Assembly: GCA_910589385.1 (NCBI GenBank)
Contig: CAJUTU010000069.1
Span: forward strand, 1-15,536
DNA: 15,536 nt
Source: an uncultured Lachnospiraceae bacterium
Lineage (GTDB): Bacteria; Bacillota; Clostridia; Lachnospirales; Lachnospiraceae
Direction of reading: 5' to 3'
A program made the translations under genes and the position numbers. A model generated the notes under the pieces. That model was given only the letters and a program-made list of their open reading frames with translations. It searched no databases and was not told the DNA's origin. This document shows positions 13,977 through 15,536 of the stretch, in pieces; the stretch's first letter is position 1, and the number at the start of each line of letters is the position of its first letter.

Positions 13977-14193
13977 GATCCTGGCCCTTCCGTTTTACTT
14001 TTGTGTTTCACCATGGGCTTCATCCTGGAATGTTGCTCTTTTTACAGACACCCTAATGCGGGAAATCCGCCATTGGCAGCTTTTCCGCATACGATATTGC
14101 AAAAAGGAAAGCCCTGAGATTTGCTTTAGGATAGCAGATCACAAGGCTTGCTTCTGTCAGATATGTTGTTTTTTTATCAGATTTGTCTGTTTA

Positions 14194-14830
14194 TTATTGC
14201 ATTGTAGACTTTGCGGAAAATTCTATACTTTTATTCCGCTTTCTGTATTCCGCAGGAGTCATGTTATTTTTCTTTTTGAACTGATCCCCAAAATAGCTTT
14301 GGGATGAAAAACACAGATACTCCGCAATCTCCGAAATCGGCGCGTCCGAATATTTCAGCATGTTTTCTGCTGCAAGCAGCCGGATCATGGTGCTGTATTG
14401 TGATATCGTCATGCCCTCCTGCTTTGAAAACTGTCCGGAAAGGTATGTCCGGTTGACCCAAATCTGCTTCGCGATCTCCTCTACGGAAAGACGCTTATGG
14501 ATGTTCTGCGCGATATAGTCCTTGCACTGTTCTACATAATAGGCGCTTCCTCTGTGTCCCTTGCCCACTTTCACCATAGCTGTAAATTCTTTCCGCACTT
14601 CCGTGCTCAACTGTATCACTTCAGACGGAAGCCTGCATTTTTCCAGTTTCTGGAAATAAACGTCACTGATGGCATAGGCGATCGCAGGGGTGACTCCCCC
14701 TTCCATCGCTGCCCGGCATACCAGCGTGATCGTAGCCGCCACCATATATTCATATTGTTTCAGCCCGTCCCCCGCCATTTTCCCGATTTCATCCAACATG
14801 TGGATGTGCTCATAGGAAAGTCCCTGGAAA
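14194..14830 (-). pseudogene. AraC-family transcriptional regulator, 5'-truncated
   Basis: The C-terminal roughly 100 residues form a full AraC-type double helix-turn-helix: YIAQNIHKRLSVEEIAKQIW, VNRTYLSGQFSKQEG, then ENMLKYSDAPISEIAEYLCF, SSQSYFGDQFKKKNNMTPAE and YRKR. Upstream of it is the familiar clostridial linker (YMVAATITLVCRAAMEGGVT, AYAISDVYFQKLEKC). Recognisable sequence starts only at about GLSYEHIHMLDEIG, where it overlaps the end of the Nudix gene in another frame. The N-terminal sensing part and the start codon are therefore missing, by a deletion that joined the two genes. The frame stays open further into the Nudix gene, but those residues are a shadow. The DNA-binding domain could still be made from an internal start. 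Confidence 0.75.
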
Positions 14831-15536
14831 CCGTGCCAGCAGCCATGCCATGACATGGACCGCCTGCTGGAACCCGCCCTGGGAGACCAGTTCTTCCAAC
14901 TGGGCTGGGGAATACTTCCTGACATTTAAAAACTCTGTCTCATCCAGGCTCTGCCCACCAGACTTCCGGCAGTTTTCTGCCCGGAAAACATATGCGTAAT
15001 TATCTGCAAGCGTAGCGTTCGAAGGTATCGTAATGAGATGTTTCCAATCATCCGAAGCATATCCTGTCTCTTCCAGCAGTTCTCTTTTGGCTGCTTCCAG
15101 CGCATCCTCAGACACGGAGGCGCGATCCCCTGCCTTGTACGCTTTGCCATCTGCCCGTTCGATGCCTCCTGCCGGGAATTCCGTCGTCACTTCCTTGATC
15201 CCCTGGCGGAACTGCCTGACACATAGATAATTTCCTTCTTCATCCGTTGCCGCTATCACAACATAATCACTGCGGCTGTAACTGTAATATGGCTCAAACA
15301 CAGTTCCATTCGGGAACCGGTAGGCAGACCTTCTAAAATCAATCCACTCATCCTGTACGATGTGCTCCGTGCGGACTTCCTCCCATATCAGGTTTTCTCC
15401 GTCATCCTGGCCTGGCGCATTTCCTGCAGCTTGTTTTTCATTTTCCGTTTTATCGCCGCTATATCCAAAGCCGTGCTCCTCACACCACTCTCTCGCTATT
15501 TCACGGTACTTTTCTTCTTGAAACCCATACCACCGC
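14810..15536 (-). CDS. Nudix hydrolase (ADP-ribose pyrophosphatase type), 5' end outside window
   Basis: Would cleave a nucleoside diphosphate linked to another moiety, most likely ADP-ribose or an NDP-sugar. The frame is open to the window edge, so the N-terminus lies beyond 15536. Visible order is WYGFQEEKYREIAREWCEEH, a low-complexity linker, NLIWEEVRTEHIVQDEWIDF, VVIAATDEEGNYLCVRQFRQ, the EFPAGGIE entry to the Nudix box, and EDALEAAKRELLEETGY with the key REx2EExG residues. The C-terminal EELVSQGGFQQAVHVMAWLL is normal for the family; the last residues (ARFPGTFL) may already come from the deletion that fused it to the AraC remnant. The long extension before the Nudix domain is unusual for a stand-alone enzyme. 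Confidence 0.85.
   Translation of the reverse strand, partial: RWYGFQEEKYREIAREWCEEHGFGYSGDKTENEKQAAGNAPGQDDGENLIWEEVRTEHIVQDEWIDFRRSAYRFPNGTVFEPYYSYSRSDYVVIAATDEEGNYLCVRQFRQGIKEVTTEFPAGGIERADGKAYKAGDRASVSEDALEAAKRELLEETGYASDDWKHLITIPSNATLADNYAYVFRAENCRKSGGQSLDETEFLNVRKYSPAQLEELVSQGGFQQAVHVMAWLLARFPGTFL

Noticed and set aside
13359..14117. Open frame of 252 codons on the plus strand
   Set aside because: It is antisense to the glycoside hydrolase remnant, whose minus-strand frame has clear family residues. The plus-strand product has no recognisable domain.
14810..15536. Nudix enzyme as a MutT-type partner of the 8-oxoguanine deaminase
   Set aside because: Its sequence is of the ADP-ribose pyrophosphatase type, it lies about 5 kb away on the other strand, and nothing links their regulation.
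1..15536. CRISPR array, rRNA or tRNA genes
   Set aside because: No regularly spaced repeats and no tRNA- or rRNA-like stretches were seen when reading both strands.

Overview
The window looks like chromosomal DNA of a gut-type Firmicute, most likely a Lachnospiraceae or related Clostridia member. The grounds are strong AGGAGG-type ribosome binding sites, sigma-A promoters, a Tn916-type integrase, a BlaI/MecI-type operator, a FIST/MCP pair, a purine riboswitch and YesM/AraC-type regulators. The taxon is inferred from style and was not searched.

Layout. (1) 1-617: 3' end of a tyrosine integrase and the putative right end of an integrated conjugative-type element. (2) 618-2700: a minus-strand operon of HTH regulator, C5-cytosine methyltransferase and DUF262 protein, like a restriction-modification or defence module. 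The methyltransferase has an in-frame stop, and the DUF262 gene has a frameshift and a missing 3' end. (3) 2900-4430: remnants: a sensor-kinase 5' fragment fused to the 3' tail of another gene, and a MecA-like penicillin-binding protein gutted by deletions but still behind a good promoter with a BlaI/MecI-like dyad. (4) 4500-6710: an intact minus-strand operon of a FIST-domain sensor and a soluble methyl-accepting chemotaxis protein. (5) 6859-10094: an intact plus-strand operon of promoter, guanine-class riboswitch with overlapping terminator, structured leader, 8-oxoguanine deaminase and NCS2 purine permease. (6) 10177-14830: more decay: a hypothetical gene with two frameshifts, an IS4-like transposase remnant, a 5'-truncated C45-type hydrolase, a probably 5'-clipped acyltransferase, a broken glycoside hydrolase and a 5'-truncated AraC regulator. 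(7) 14810-15536: a Nudix hydrolase running off the window.

The main point of interest is region 5. The terminator hairpin (30 continuous pairs including five G-U) is built from the aptamer's own P3 loop, P3 3' strand, J3/1 and P1 3' strand. Ligand binding should therefore block termination, making this an ON switch. An ON switch suits a catabolic operon that starts with 8-oxoguanine deaminase. The aptamer carries the guanine-type C at position 74 but departs from consensus at position 48 and has shortened P2, L2 and L3. It is a candidate guanine- or 8-oxoguanine-responsive switch outside the Paenibacillaceae, where (from memory) 8-oxoguanine riboswitches were described.

The second theme is decay: about ten broken genes flank two intact operons. 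Several lesions are single-A losses in A runs, so either real pseudogenization or assembly indel error must be considered. The nonsense codons and large deletions are not explained by homopolymer error.
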